Shown: positions 43,301 to 51,609, numbered from the stretch's first letter. The stretch is 64,000 bases of DNA from Acidobacteriota bacterium (GCA_003223025.1 QHXR01000028.1:1-64000); one strand, 5' to 3'. The notes: generated by a model from the sequence alone, not told the origin. Numbers and translations are program-made.

Positions 43301-43683
43301 ACGGGAGGATCAGCATCCTCAGGAAGCCGGTTCGCGACCGTGCTGAGTTTCTGCTGAACTTCTTGAAACGCCTGGTCCGGATTTTTCTCGAGATTAAAAG
43401 TGAGCGTGATGTTCGACGAACCGCGCGACGAGCTCGACCGCATCTCGTCGATTCCGGGGATCGTGTTGAGCGTTCCTTCGATCGGATCGGTGACCTCGCT
43501 CTCCATCTCCGCCGGAGCCGCGCCTGAATTGCTCGTCGAGACCGATATAGTCGGAAGATCGATCTTAGGAAACCGATCCACGCCCAGAGTAAAAAAGCTG
43601 AAGCCGCCGACGACCGTCAGAAACATCACGATCACGGTCGCAAAAACCGGACGGTGCACACAAATTTCAGCTAACCACTGCAT
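40372..43683 (-). CDS. RND efflux permease (HAE1/AcrB-like)
   Basis: 1103 residues, slightly longer than AcrB-type proteins (about 1030-1050). Inner-membrane proton-driven drug or solute exporter: N-terminal AEICVHRPVFATVIVMFLTV, the VDRFPKIDLPTISVSTSNSG porter start, and TM4 region MLALTLMVGIVIDDAIVVLE with the proton-relay Asp pair. The later FVFMYLILAAQFESFIHPVT helix is characteristic. Residues about 510-545 form an extra, highly charged loop just before TM7 with a heptamer-encoded QNPKSKIQN stretch. Transcribed after the adaptor gene and before tolC. Confidence 0.95.
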   Translation of the reverse strand: MQWLAEICVHRPVFATVIVMFLTVVGGFSFFTLGVDRFPKIDLPTISVSTSNSGAAPAEMESEVTDPIEGTLNTIPGIDEMRSSSSRGSSNITLTFNLEKNPDQAFQEVQQKLSTVANRLPEDADPPVARKSDPDSQPVLMYSVSAPRDIIQLTDMVTTLIQEKVQSADGVGEAVVFGGRTKQIKLFIDPDRLRAYGLATNQVTAAVTAQNQELPGGTLVEGAKTVGLRTISKISKVEDFNEIVITTKNGFPIKFKDIGRVVQGGADPTNTLSLDGNSAVAVAIRKQSGANTVALINNVKQRMDQIIPTLPSDFKVAVVRDQSEFIENSLHAIEEHLVLGAIFAAIVVFFFLWNFRSTLISALAIPTSIIAAFAAIAALGYSLNQMTMLALTLMVGIVIDDAIVVLENIYRFVEEKGMNPFQAAVEGTREIGLAVLATTLSLLAVFIPVGFMTGIVGRFMSSFGLTSAAAIAVSLIVSFTLTPMLAARWIKRPKHEDEGDAEMERHGDAEIDPDAELDEIQNPKSKIQNDSKAGWFYSKVDGAYTWLLRLSMRHRWAVVLICVLTVASIVPLYKFVGMAFLPDEDESSLQISARGPQGTSLAATQSLLDRISRDIHEKMPGVKNTIVNAGGFGGGGSSGNSGNVSVNLVPVEDRKQSQAQLINMARGLVKQYQNADWRINVSGSSSIAQGIGLGRGGSGIGYYISGPDMQQLNGYADQLVDKMKSDPTFRDPDNSVDVGTPEVRFVIDRAKAADLGVNATDIARAINIVAAGQRVSTFNEGTQQYDVIVQADERFRRSRNNLPQFSVTSTTGVPVDLSRVVTIENARGPSSIARFNRQRVVTISSSLPQNASESDALTKLQQYVQELNLPAEYSSGVQGQSKELQKAYGSFLYAFLLSFVFMYLILAAQFESFIHPVTILLTLPLSVPFALLSTAIAGQTLNIFSALGILLLFGIVKKNAILQIDHTNTLRAKGMSRYDAIIQANRDRLRPILMTTIALVAGMIPLIIGSGAGAATNRSIGILVVGGQSLCLLLTLLAVPVFYSLFDDAGETAFFRGIGRRGAAVRTAILRPIVSRFSSKLKTTSDVRDEETGEEPDGDTRLA
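42096..42126. repeat. Heptamer array (GATTTTG)n inside the RND permease gene
   Basis: Four units and a partial one, read as IQNPKSKIQN on the coding strand near residues 519-529. Next to it, 42150-42190 contains period-8 repeats of TCTCCGCG type encoding DAEMERHGDAEI. Confidence 0.88.
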
Positions 43684-43690
43684 ACTTCTG

Positions 43691-43725
43691 AGTTTCTAGT
43701 TCCGAGTTTCTCGTTTCTAGTTCTT
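43691..43725. repeat. Heptamer array (AGTTTCT)5
   Basis: Units agtttct, agttccg, agtttct, cgtttct, agttctt. It is the left partner of an inverted pair with 44183-44211, flanking the four-helix-bundle gene. Confidence 0.85.
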
Positions 43726-43727
43726 CG

Positions 43728-44120
43728 TTATCTCCTGAACTTATTTCCCGAATAGCCTGATTGCTTCAGGTAGTTCGACAATCCCGCAATTACTCGACCG
43801 CTTTCTTGCGCCTTCGAATAGATATGATCAAACTCGACTCGACTAACGTATTCCTGATCCAGAGCCACATATAATTGCGATCTAACTTCACCCGCTGAAC
43901 CTTTTCCAATCGAAAGGAAGTTACAAAACTCACGATTGCCATCGCGTTCGAACCCTTCAGCGATATTCGACATTACAGAAACTGACGCCTTCCGAATCTG
44001 ATTCTTGAGAGCGAAGTCTCGCGAAAACCCGTCAGCCTGAGTGATCCGATAAACATCTCGAGTTAACTCTCTAGCAATCTTCCATGCATCCAAATCTTCA
44101 AATCGATAAATCGTTGCCAT
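43728..44120 (-). CDS. Four-helix-bundle protein (23S rRNA intervening-sequence family)
   Basis: 130 residues from ATG 44120. The N-terminus IYRFEDLDAWKIARELTRDV is diagnostic of the S23/IVP four-helix-bundle family. SVMSNIAEGFERDGNREFCN and SAGEVRSQLYVALDQEYVS are the other hallmarks. Such proteins were first seen in insertions in 23S rRNA of Leptospira and others, and are related to Avd of diversity-generating retroelements; their function is unknown. Here the gene splits an efflux operon between adaptor and permease, and is flanked by inverted heptamer arrays. I saw no retroelement or rRNA nearby. Confidence 0.92.
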   Translation of the reverse strand: MATIYRFEDLDAWKIARELTRDVYRITQADGFSRDFALKNQIRKASVSVMSNIAEGFERDGNREFCNFLSIGKGSAGEVRSQLYVALDQEYVSRVEFDHIYSKAQESGRVIAGLSNYLKQSGYSGNKFRR

Positions 44121-44182
44121 GCTTTCTACTCCGGAGAACGAAATCCCAATTACCCTTGTCAAAACTCGCTCCCCGATAAACT

Positions 44183-44211
44183 AGAAACTCAGAAACTAGA
44201 AACTAGAAACT
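44183..44211. repeat. Heptamer array (AGAAACT)4, inverted to 43691
   Basis: Units at 44183-44189, 44191-44197, 44198-44204 and 44205-44211, with one extra C at 44190. It ends four bases from the adaptor stop. Confidence 0.85.
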
Positions 44212-44214
44212 CTT

Positions 44215-45537
44215 CTAGACGGCTACCTTCGCTCCCTCATACAACTCCGCGAGATTACTCGTGGCTACCGTCTCGTCGGCATTCAGGCCGTCCAGGATCT
44301 GATAGCTATCGCCCTCTTCGGGGCCGAGTTGCAAAACTTTCAGCCTTGCAACTCCTTCTACGATTACGAACGCGCGATAGGACTGAGTCGCCTGGTCGTT
44401 ATAGACCGCAGATTTGGGAATGAAAATTCCGATCCCGCCGCCCTGCTTTGTGATACGGGCGGTACCGAACATTCCGGATCGAAGCGCGTTATCCGGATTC
44501 TCGATCGAAGCTTCGACGACCGCTGAACGCGACGTCTGATCGAGCGCCGGATTGATCGCCGTAACTACACCGGCAAAACTTCTGTCTTGATACGCATCCA
44601 CCTGTACTGAAACGCCGCGGCCAAGTGCAACGGACGGCACATCGGATTCGGCGACCTGGATTTGGATCTTGATCGGATTGGAACGCAGGATCGTTGCGAT
44701 CACCGATGCCGACGAAACGTATTCGCCGACTGCGACAGGACGTGCGCTGATGAATCCCGAGAACGGAGCTCGCACGACTGTGTCCGTAAGATTCTGCTGC
44801 GCCGTTCCGACTTCGGTCTGCGCGGCTTCGACGTTCGCCTGTGCGCTTTTTATCGCTTGATTATTCTGACGTGCGGTATTGACTTGAGCGTCGAGAGCTT
44901 CGCGTGCCGCATTTGCTTTTGCTTTCGCAGTGTCGCGGGTCGTCTTAAAACTTTCATACGTGACCATCGCGACATCGCCGGTCTCGACAAGCTCGCGATA
45001 ACGTTTCTCATTCGCCTCGGCCTGCCTCAGTTCCGCTAAAGCCTGCTCGTACCCAGCCGCCGCCGCGCGCACCTCGGGAATGATCGAAGCGTTGAATTTT
45101 CCGTTTGCCTCGAGTCCGAGTTTCGCTTCCGCCTGACGCACGAGCGCAACCGCTTGTTTGACCCGCGCCTGTGCCTCGGCAAGTGCACGCCGTTGATCGC
45201 TGTCGTCGATCTTTGCGATGACAGCACCCTGTGAAAGGAACTGTCCGACGTTGGCGGAAACGTTCGCAACCTTGCCGGCGATCTTTGGAGCGACGTCGGA
45301 ACTTTCGTCGGCGATCAAACTGCCCGTTGCCTGGATGAACGCCGGAACATTCCGCGCCTCGGTCTTCGCGACCGTGATCGCGATCGGCGGAGTTTGATCT
45401 TCGGCGGAATTGGAGTTGCCTCTCCGCTGTCGCCCGTCGCCGGACGAGCATGCAGAGCTAACGATCAATACCACTAAAATCAGAAGGGTAAACGGGCTGA
45501 AAGATAAGGGGAGTCGCAAAGAAGAACGTCCGGTCAT
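44215..45537 (-). CDS. RND efflux periplasmic adaptor (HlyD/MFP family) lipoprotein
   Basis: 440 residues. Lipoprotein signal FTLLILVVLIVSSAC puts Cys30 at the start of the mature chain. The MFP fold shows a lipoyl/barrel half (QATGSLIADESSDVAPKIAG), an extended coiled-coil hairpin (about residues 115-245, many Ala, Gln and Glu), the second barrel half (RAPFSGFISARPVAVGEYVS), and a beta-barrel domain near GMFGTARITKQGG. It bridges the RND permease and TolC, whose genes follow on the same strand after the inserted four-helix-bundle gene. Confidence 0.93.
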   Translation of the reverse strand: MTGRSSLRLPLSFSPFTLLILVVLIVSSACSSGDGRQRRGNSNSAEDQTPPIAITVAKTEARNVPAFIQATGSLIADESSDVAPKIAGKVANVSANVGQFLSQGAVIAKIDDSDQRRALAEAQARVKQAVALVRQAEAKLGLEANGKFNASIIPEVRAAAAGYEQALAELRQAEANEKRYRELVETGDVAMVTYESFKTTRDTAKAKANAAREALDAQVNTARQNNQAIKSAQANVEAAQTEVGTAQQNLTDTVVRAPFSGFISARPVAVGEYVSSASVIATILRSNPIKIQIQVAESDVPSVALGRGVSVQVDAYQDRSFAGVVTAINPALDQTSRSAVVEASIENPDNALRSGMFGTARITKQGGGIGIFIPKSAVYNDQATQSYRAFVIVEGVARLKVLQLGPEEGDSYQILDGLNADETVATSNLAELYEGAKVAV

Positions 45538-45727
45538 AAGATTAGCTTAGGATGACGATTTTATCGTACATGGTTTATTCGACTAAAGCGCGATGTGTAA
45601 AGTTTTGTCAGGTCAACACTTTAGCCGGGCTCGTCGAGTTCGGCGCGTCGGGCTCGAGACCGATATTTGCGCTCTGTCGGGAATGCTTATAAAGTTTACC
45701 TAAGCAATTATTTAGAGGAGATTTTTG

Positions 45728-46051
45728 ATGATCGAGGAAATTTCGGCGACCGACCTCAAACGCAGGCTCGACGCCGGTGATGATATTCAGTTGATTGATG
45801 TGCGGCAGCCCGAGGAATGGGCCTTTGCAAAGATCGAAGGTGCGAAACTGATCCCGCTCGGCGAGCTCATGAATCGCCGCGACGAAATGGACGAGAGCCG
45901 CGAGACCGTCATCCACTGCAAAACCGGGATGCGAAGTGCTCGAGCGGTGGAAGTACTCCAACAGGTCGGCTTCAAGGGTGCGTTAAAAAATTTGAAGGGC
46001 GGCATTACCGCCTGGTCGAACGAGGTAGATCCCCGAATCCCGAAATACTGA
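45728..46051 (+). CDS. Single-domain rhodanese
   Basis: 107 residues from ATG 45728, with GAGGAG at 45714-45720 in front. Rhodanese fold: DLKRRLDAGDDIQLIDVRQP, EEWAFAKIEGAKLIPLGELM, and the catalytic loop HCKTGMRSA, with the active-site Cys in VIHCKTGMRS. Moves sulfane sulfur to a thiol acceptor; GlpE/PspE-like. An upstream in-frame TTG (45725) is less likely. It is convergent with the zinc-ribbon gene, with no spacing. Confidence 0.93.
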   Translation: MIEEISATDLKRRLDAGDDIQLIDVRQPEEWAFAKIEGAKLIPLGELMNRRDEMDESRETVIHCKTGMRSARAVEVLQQVGFKGALKNLKGGITAWSNEVDPRIPKY

Positions 46052-46585
46052 TCATGCCGGACGCTTTGGAAGCGTCATCGTCTCGCCTTCGGAATCCGTC
46101 TTGAGATGCTTGGTAGTTGAATCGGTGACGCTCGGCGGGACGAGATCGCCAGTCTTGTATCTCGATTCGGGTGAGACGAATGTCGTCTGCTGCGGCGGCA
46201 GAGCCGCGTTCGGAGCGGAGTTCGTGAGTATGTTCCGGTCTTCGGGAGCAAAACGGGCGCCGGTCGTTCCCGCATTTTTCAATTGGATATATTGAGCGAT
46301 CCCGCTGCCGATGAACATCAGAGACGGGATCAGCATCCAGAACCACCAGCCCGTTCCCTTACCGGTCACGCCAAGCACGACTGCGATCGCCATAAACGCG
46401 ATGCCCATGAAGAGTTTTGTAATCGCACTTTCGAGCGAGATGGGTTTGCCTTTGCGATCTATCAGGGACTGAGCGGCCGGTAATTTTCCGGAGAGCGCAT
46501 CCGAAACATTTCCGAGATCGGTTCCGCAGCTTCGGCAAAACTTCCCGGTCTCCGGATTTTGAATTCCACACTTTGGACAGAACAT
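46052..46585 (-). CDS. Zinc-ribbon membrane protein
   Basis: 177 residues. N-terminal double-Cys zinc ribbon MFCPKCGIQNPETGKFCRSC, then two membrane segments (FMGIAFMAIAVVLGVTG and WFWMLIPSLMFIGSGIAQYI). The C-terminus is hydrophilic and probably disordered. Such proteins are common in Acidobacteria and Planctomycetes with no defined job. It lies five bases after the rlmB stop on the same strand, so it is probably in the same transcript. Confidence 0.75.
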   Translation of the reverse strand: MFCPKCGIQNPETGKFCRSCGTDLGNVSDALSGKLPAAQSLIDRKGKPISLESAITKLFMGIAFMAIAVVLGVTGKGTGWWFWMLIPSLMFIGSGIAQYIQLKNAGTTGARFAPEDRNILTNSAPNAALPPQQTTFVSPESRYKTGDLVPPSVTDSTTKHLKTDSEGETMTLPKRPA

Positions 46586-46590
46586 AGGGG

Positions 46591-47415
46591 TTATTCGTTC
46601 CTTGCTCGCTGCCGCCTCGCTTCGAAGAGAATGATGCCGGCGGCGACTGAGACATTTAGTGACCCTATTTTTCCATACATCGGGATTTTTACCAATACAT
46701 CACAGTTCTCCGCGACCAGCCGGTGAAGCCCCGTTCCTTCTGCACCGAGCACGATCGCGCTCGGCTGCCGCCAGTCCCATTCGTCGTAGTTTGTCTTCGC
46801 ATCGCCGCTCGTTCCGACGACCCAAATATTTCGCGCTTTGAGATCTTCGATCAGACGATTCAGGTTCGTCGCTTTCGCAACCTTTACATGCTCGACAGCT
46901 CCCGCCGACGATTTCGCGACGGTGTCCGTCAATCCGACCGCACGACGCTCCGGAATGATGACGCCATCTGCTCCGGCACATTCAACGCTTCGAAGAACTG
47001 CCCCGAGATTTCTCGGATCTTCGATTCCGTCGAGGATAACTATCAACGATGCCGAATCACGATTTGATTCGAAAATGTCTTCAGGCTCGACGTAATTAGC
47101 CGCGGCGGCGAATGCAATGACGCCCTGGTGATTCGCATCCGGTGCTATGAGTTTGTCGACCGTCTCACGCGAAACGCGATCGACTCGGACCCCGTTTGCG
47201 CGAGCGATATCGAAAATTTCTTGTAAACGATGCTCCCTGACTCCGTCCGCAACGACGATCTTTTCGACACGACGAGCATTTGCCCGCAACATCTCGAGAA
47301 CGGGAAGCACGCCGAAGGTCACGGCGTTCGGTTCGGCAGTCGGACGCGGTTGCGGTTTTTGCGGCGGTCGTCGTTCGAACGCCGAACGCCGAGGTTCGCT
47401 AAACTTTTTCTTCAT
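46591..47415 (-). CDS. rlmB: SpoU-family 23S rRNA 2'-O-methyltransferase (RlmB-type)
   Basis: 274 residues. Adds a 2'-O-methyl group to a guanosine of 23S rRNA in the characterised relatives. A substrate-binding N-domain (VTFGVLPVLEMLRANARRVE) is followed by the knotted SPOUT core: ILDGIEDPRNLGAVLRSVEC (motif 1), VIPERRAVGLTDTVAKSSAG, and motif 3 KIPMYGKIGSLNVSVAAGII. The N-terminal 35 residues are basic and Pro-rich. It starts within the upstream zinc-ribbon gene's end (17-base overlap), which indicates coupling. Confidence 0.92.
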   Translation of the reverse strand: MKKKFSEPRRSAFERRPPQKPQPRPTAEPNAVTFGVLPVLEMLRANARRVEKIVVADGVREHRLQEIFDIARANGVRVDRVSRETVDKLIAPDANHQGVIAFAAAANYVEPEDIFESNRDSASLIVILDGIEDPRNLGAVLRSVECAGADGVIIPERRAVGLTDTVAKSSAGAVEHVKVAKATNLNRLIEDLKARNIWVVGTSGDAKTNYDEWDWRQPSAIVLGAEGTGLHRLVAENCDVLVKIPMYGKIGSLNVSVAAGIILFEARRQRARNE

Positions 47416-48406
47416 AAAGAAGCCGCCACTGCATTCGAGAGTATTTTGTGAACTGCAATGCGTTGCTGGTTGTGAGAACGGTCGACAGATCCTTTTGCCT
47501 AAATCCCAAAATGTTGCTGTCCCTTTTTACATCGCTCGGCCATATGACTTCGATCAGCGATTGGACTTTCGAGTAATCGTCGATGAGCTTCGCACGCGAT
47601 GCCAATGCAACAAGTTTTCCGATCAACGTCTTCATGTTATCCGCGACGAGAAGCGACTTCTCGGCGCCCAGACATGAAAAATCGAAACCGGTCGACGGTA
47701 TCCGCCAGCCGAGCGGATCATGACTCGAATAGATGTCGATCACGAGCTCGTCCGATGAAGTCTCCGCCTCATTCAACGTTTTCGAGCTCTTCATCTTTCG
47801 CCGTTCGACGGATTCATTGCGTTGCTCGATGATCGACCCTATAACGATCACGACGATCGAGTCATATGCGATCGGAAAAGTCTCATCACGATTAAACAGC
47901 CCGAGCCGGACCCGTTCGTCTTCAAAATTAATAGATCGCAGACGAGTCGGCGGAGACGCTGTCTTCAAGGACGCGTCGTCGACGACGGATGTTTCGATTC
48001 CAACTTCGCGAAGCTTTTCGCTGACAAAATGCGACTCGTCGCTCGAAGCCGTCCGCATGATCGGGATGCGTCTCCCGCTTTCGAACGCCGATCTGAAAAA
48101 TTCTTTGTCACCCGACGCGATCTCGACGATCGTGTCCGCAGCCTTTTCAACATCTGCTTCGGCTGCATCGATCAGAACAAGGTTGAATCCGTTTTCCCAC
48201 TCTTCAACTTTGCGGATCTCGGGTTGATATTCCGCTCCCGGAGCCGGGGCTCCGCAGTAGAGACACGTCTTCCTATTCGGATCGTTCGCCCTTCCGCAAT
48301 TCGGGCACGGGACCAGTTCTTCGGGCGCAAAGCCGATCTCTTCCGAACGGATCGGGAGATTCTTCAGCCATTCAGGTTCTGCGTTTTCCTCTATCTCACC
48401 GGCCAT
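47399..48406 (-). CDS. Zinc-ribbon protein of unknown function
   Basis: 335 residues from ATG 48406; the upstream eight residues of the open frame are unlikely. A CPNCGRANDPNRKTCLYCG zinc ribbon lies near residues 33-51. Two further regions have no recognised family: a beta-rich part (EEWENGFNLVLIDAAEADVE) and a region with SIVVIVIGSIIEQRNESVER. The last 120 residues (DIYSSHDPLGWRIPSTGFDF) may be a second domain. It overlaps rlmB by 17 bases. Function not assigned. Confidence 0.7.
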   Translation of the reverse strand: MAGEIEENAEPEWLKNLPIRSEEIGFAPEELVPCPNCGRANDPNRKTCLYCGAPAPGAEYQPEIRKVEEWENGFNLVLIDAAEADVEKAADTIVEIASGDKEFFRSAFESGRRIPIMRTASSDESHFVSEKLREVGIETSVVDDASLKTASPPTRLRSINFEDERVRLGLFNRDETFPIAYDSIVVIVIGSIIEQRNESVERRKMKSSKTLNEAETSSDELVIDIYSSHDPLGWRIPSTGFDFSCLGAEKSLLVADNMKTLIGKLVALASRAKLIDDYSKVQSLIEVIWPSDVKRDSNILGFRQKDLSTVLTTSNALQFTKYSRMQWRLLYEEKV

Positions 48407-48655
48407 ACTCACAGCGAAGGATATTAGCATTTAGTAAAGCAAATTGCCTTGACCGATCTGATCCGCCGATGCAAACTAATGCTACGGTTTTTATCAGCTG
48501 GATATTTACGAGCTAATTTTTTTGATCATTTTTTAAGACACTTTGATTAAGTACCGGCACACCGGCGAACAAAACGAAAGTCCCATTTACGATCGCAGTC
48601 AGCTTTTCACTCCAGCCTTCCAAAAGCCGCAAACTTGTAACTGACGAGGTTTACC

Positions 48656-49351
48656 ATGCAGTTTGAGACGACTACGAGTTCGTCCTGGAAGTTTGGACAT
48701 AGGGGACGTGTCGCCGTTTTTATCGACGGCAACAACCTTTTCCATGCGGCGCGCTTTCACACGATCGACATTGATTACAACAAGCTTCTTCGCATACTTC
48801 TGGGCGACGGCCGGCTTCTGAGAGCGTTCTTTTACACCGGCGTCGATGCCGGAGCCGAGCGGCAGCAGGGATTCCTGCTCTGGATGCGACGGAACGGTTT
48901 TCGTGTTGTGCAGAAAGAGCTTAAGACCTTTTATGACGGGACGCGGAAGGCGAATCTCGATGTCGAGATCGCAGTCGATATGCTCAGTCTTGCCGGTCGA
49001 TACGACACTGCGGTGCTCGTTTCGGGAGACGAAGATTTCGTATACGCGGTGAACGCGGTCGCCTATAAAGGCTGTCGCGTTGAGGTCGCGGGCTTCCGTT
49101 CGAATACGGCGCCAAGGTTGATCGACGTCGCGGACTTTTTTATCGATCTCGGAGATATTGCGGAACTGATCAAGAAGGACAGCTCGCAGAGCGGCGAGTA
49201 CGAAGTTCCGTCGTTTATACCGCCTGAAGAATTGCCGGTGCCTGACATGGTTCGAGGCCGCGACAATTTTTCGCGTGGGTCCCGACATCAGAATCGTTCG
49301 CAGCTCCACGAAAAGAATTCCGATTTTGTTCGGGTCAACGACGATCAATGA
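48656..49351 (+). CDS. NYN domain (LabA/DUF88-type) putative RNase
   Basis: 231 residues. The PIN-like NYN fold has RGRVAVFIDGNNLFHA (Asp24 in the first motif), KANLDVEIAVDMLSLA (middle Asp/Glu pair), and TAVLVSGDEDFVYAVNAVAY (late Asp-Glu-Asp cluster). These acidic residues match the metal-dependent nuclease site of the family. The C-terminal 50 residues are hydrophilic and probably disordered. Its stop overlaps the DUF2203 start (ATGA), so the two genes are coupled. RNA substrate and partner unknown. Confidence 0.9.
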   Translation: MQFETTTSSSWKFGHRGRVAVFIDGNNLFHAARFHTIDIDYNKLLRILLGDGRLLRAFFYTGVDAGAERQQGFLLWMRRNGFRVVQKELKTFYDGTRKANLDVEIAVDMLSLAGRYDTAVLVSGDEDFVYAVNAVAYKGCRVEVAGFRSNTAPRLIDVADFFIDLGDIAELIKKDSSQSGEYEVPSFIPPEELPVPDMVRGRDNFSRGSRHQNRSQLHEKNSDFVRVNDDQ

Positions 49352-49722
49352 AGACATTCACACTGTCAGAAGCAAACTCACTTTTGCCTTCAGTCCGAAA
49401 AAAGCTTGAACGAATTCAGAAGCTGTACGGAACACTCGGCTCGTTTCGTGAGTCGGCAAAACTTGCGGCGATCGCGTCCGAGTTCGGCGGAGGAATGGAA
49501 GGCGGTCCCGATTACGTCCGGGCTCTCTACGAAGTTGGAAAATTGACCACAGAGCTTCACGATCTCGGAGTCCAGCTTAAGGATTATTCGCGCGGCCTCA
49601 TCGACTTCCCCTCGATGCGAGAGGACCGGGTCGTTCTGCTTTGCTGGCAACTCGGCGAAGGCGACGAGATCGAATGGTGGCACGAGGTCGAATCAGGATT
49701 CGCTGGGCGCCAGCCTCTTTGA
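49348..49722 (+). CDS. DUF2203 family protein
   Basis: 124 residues. The family outline is clear: FTLSEANSLLPSVRKKLERI, a helical middle, then LTTELHDLGVQLKDYSRGLI, DFPSMREDRVVLLCWQLGEG, and DEIEWWHEVESGFAGRQPL. Function of DUF2203 is unknown; its repeated association with a NYN nuclease here is notable but I cannot say if it is general. It starts four bases inside the NYN gene. Confidence 0.9.
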   Translation: MKTFTLSEANSLLPSVRKKLERIQKLYGTLGSFRESAKLAAIASEFGGGMEGGPDYVRALYEVGKLTTELHDLGVQLKDYSRGLIDFPSMREDRVVLLCWQLGEGDEIEWWHEVESGFAGRQPL

Positions 49723-49726
49723 TCAA

Positions 49727-49894
49727 TTAGACAGGTCTTTTAGGAACCTCACCACTTGGCTTGACCGGCGGCGTCGGATCCTTAACGGGTACCTTCGGAC
49801 TTTCGACCCGGCCCGGCCCACCATCGTCCATTGCCGTCGTTGTGTTTTTCGCGCCCGTTTGTGTAGCTGGTGTTTTGTTCTTCTGCTGTGTCAT
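49727..49894 (-). CDS. Possible small Pro/Lys-rich protein
   Basis: 55 residues from ATG 49894 (a longer frame to 49993 is possible). Composition is Pro, Lys, Thr-rich (VESPKVPVKDPTPPVKPSGE), without hydrophobic core or signal. It may be a real disordered protein or chance. It is convergent with the DUF2203 gene. The opposite frame at 49761-50012 encodes a less plausible peptide. Low certainty. Confidence 0.3.
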   Translation of the reverse strand: MTQQKNKTPATQTGAKNTTTAMDDGGPGRVESPKVPVKDPTPPVKPSGEVPKRPV

Positions 49895-50138
49895 GCGCTC
49901 CAGACGCTCGTCCTCTCTTTTTTTGCCACCTCGATCCGGGTCCAACGTAGATCGTTTGTGTAAAAACGTTTCTGACGCAGAGTCTGAAAGCAAAAATCCG
50001 CTTTCAAGCTAAATTCACAAAACTTAAATATTTCTTAGTTTACTGTTGACGCCTTAAAGTAACCTCTGATATTATTTCTGCGAATTGCCCGAGTCGCTCA
50101 ACTCGTACACTCAATCCATTCTCAATTCGGAAACGCCT

Positions 50139-51524
50139 ATGATGTGTCCCGTCTGCAAACGCGATCTTGCACCGACTCTATCTATCTGCACGACCTGCGG
50201 CACGATGATCAACGACACCGTTCGCGAAGAACTGGAGACCAAGATATCGCGTCCGGGAGCTTCCTCCGTGTCGAATAGCGGTGGACTCGCCCCGAAACCG
50301 GTCGTGTCCGGTGGATTATCCGGATCGAATGCCGCGACTTCGGGTTCTTTGCCCGCGATGGCGCAATCGAAACCGAAACCCCGGATCGAGACATCAAGAA
50401 TTGAAACTCCAAAAATAGAAGCTCCGAAGCCGATGGCTCCGCAGCCGAAACCGATCGCGCGGCGATTCGACACGGCTGACCTCCGTGCAAAAAAGACGAG
50501 CCCGACGCTGGTCGAATTTCAAACGAAAAAAGCGACGGTGCCGGAGTGGCGTCTGCAGCTTCAGAACTCGGTCCGACAAAAAGTCGGGACGAACCGCCGA
50601 GAAAATGCCGCGGCCGATACGAACGAAATGCGGCAAGTAAAACCGCAGTCGACCAACGGTGCGAACGCATTAAAGGTCGAATACGTCGAGGACGAACCTT
50701 CGAAACATCAGAATCCGCGCGTTGCGAACGCGCTAAAACGGATCGAGGAATCGCGACGCTCATTCTCGAACAAGCCAATTGCCGAGCAGCCGTTGCAGAG
50801 TGCAAAGGCGGCGGCACAAAAGAACTTCCCTTTCAATGTTGTCGCACGCTCGGCTGAACAGCCGGCTCGTACGCCCGGACAGAAGGCGACAGTAAATCCT
50901 TCGCCGAAACCGATTCTCGTTTCGTCCTTAAAGATCGAGAAGAAAGGCTACGACACGAACAAGCTTCCGCCGATCGCAAAACCCGCGGCGCCTTCGCGAA
51001 GTTTTATTCCGGCTGAGTCCGCTCCGTCAATGAAAGAGATCGAATCGGTTCGCGTCGAGGAAGAAGTTATCGCGATGGAGACGCTCGGACTCGAACCGGA
51101 AACGGATGAGATCGACGATCTTGCTCCGTTGGCGATGCGTTTCAACGCCGGACTCTTCGACATGATCATCGGAGTGTTTGCGAGCTTGATCCTGTTATCA
51201 CCATTTATTATTTCGGGCGGAACATGGCTTTCAGTTTCGGGTTTGCTCGCCATCGCAGCCACGATCGCGATCGTCATGTTCGTCTATCTGACCCTTACGA
51301 TAGCGTTCGTCGGACGCACGTTCGGCATGCGTCTGTTCTCGCTCGAGCTCGTCGATGTCGAGGAAAACGCTTATCCGACTCTTCATCAGGCCGCCGTCAG
51401 TTCGGCGGTTTTCCTGCTCTCGCTCACCTTGGCGGGCATCGGATTTCTACCGATCTTCTTTAATGAGGAACGCCGTGCAGCCCACGACATACTGTCGGGC
51501 ACGATCCTGATCCGCGAGTACTGA
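50139..51524 (+). CDS. Zinc-ribbon plus RDD membrane protein
   Basis: 461 residues from ATG 50139; a TTG at 50085 would add 18 residues. An N-terminal zinc ribbon (MMCPVCKRDLAPTLSICTTC) is followed by about 280 residues of disordered, Pro/Lys-rich linker, then an RDD domain at the C-terminus (about 350-460). Its membrane helices are seen in LFDMIIGVFASLILLSPFII, ATIAIVMFVYLTLTIAFVG, and AVFLLSLTLAGIGFLPIFF. The RDD signature includes the MRFNAGLFD start and AHDILSGT end. RDD proteins may be transporters; the role is unproven. A clear terminator follows. Confidence 0.85.
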   Translation: MMCPVCKRDLAPTLSICTTCGTMINDTVREELETKISRPGASSVSNSGGLAPKPVVSGGLSGSNAATSGSLPAMAQSKPKPRIETSRIETPKIEAPKPMAPQPKPIARRFDTADLRAKKTSPTLVEFQTKKATVPEWRLQLQNSVRQKVGTNRRENAAADTNEMRQVKPQSTNGANALKVEYVEDEPSKHQNPRVANALKRIEESRRSFSNKPIAEQPLQSAKAAAQKNFPFNVVARSAEQPARTPGQKATVNPSPKPILVSSLKIEKKGYDTNKLPPIAKPAAPSRSFIPAESAPSMKEIESVRVEEEVIAMETLGLEPETDEIDDLAPLAMRFNAGLFDMIIGVFASLILLSPFIISGGTWLSVSGLLAIAATIAIVMFVYLTLTIAFVGRTFGMRLFSLELVDVEENAYPTLHQAAVSSAVFLLSLTLAGIGFLPIFFNEERRAAHDILSGTILIREY

Positions 51525-51548
51525 GACCGATTTTCTCCGTCGCCCATG

Positions 51549-51586
51549 AGTCCGAGGACGATATTGCTTCGTCCTTGGACTTTTTA
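51549..51586 (+). terminator. Rho-independent terminator
   Basis: A 13-bp stem with one G-T wobble (AGTCCGAGGACGA at 51549-51561, TCGTCCTTGGACT at 51569-51581), 7-base loop, then five T. It follows the RDD gene. Confidence 0.88.
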
Positions 51587-51609
51587 TTTCAAGCACTTAG
51601 ACTTGCCTT

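Noticed and set aside
43728-44120. Diversity-generating retroelement suggested by the Avd-like four-helix bundle
   Set aside because: No reverse transcriptase or template/variable repeat pair is seen around the gene.
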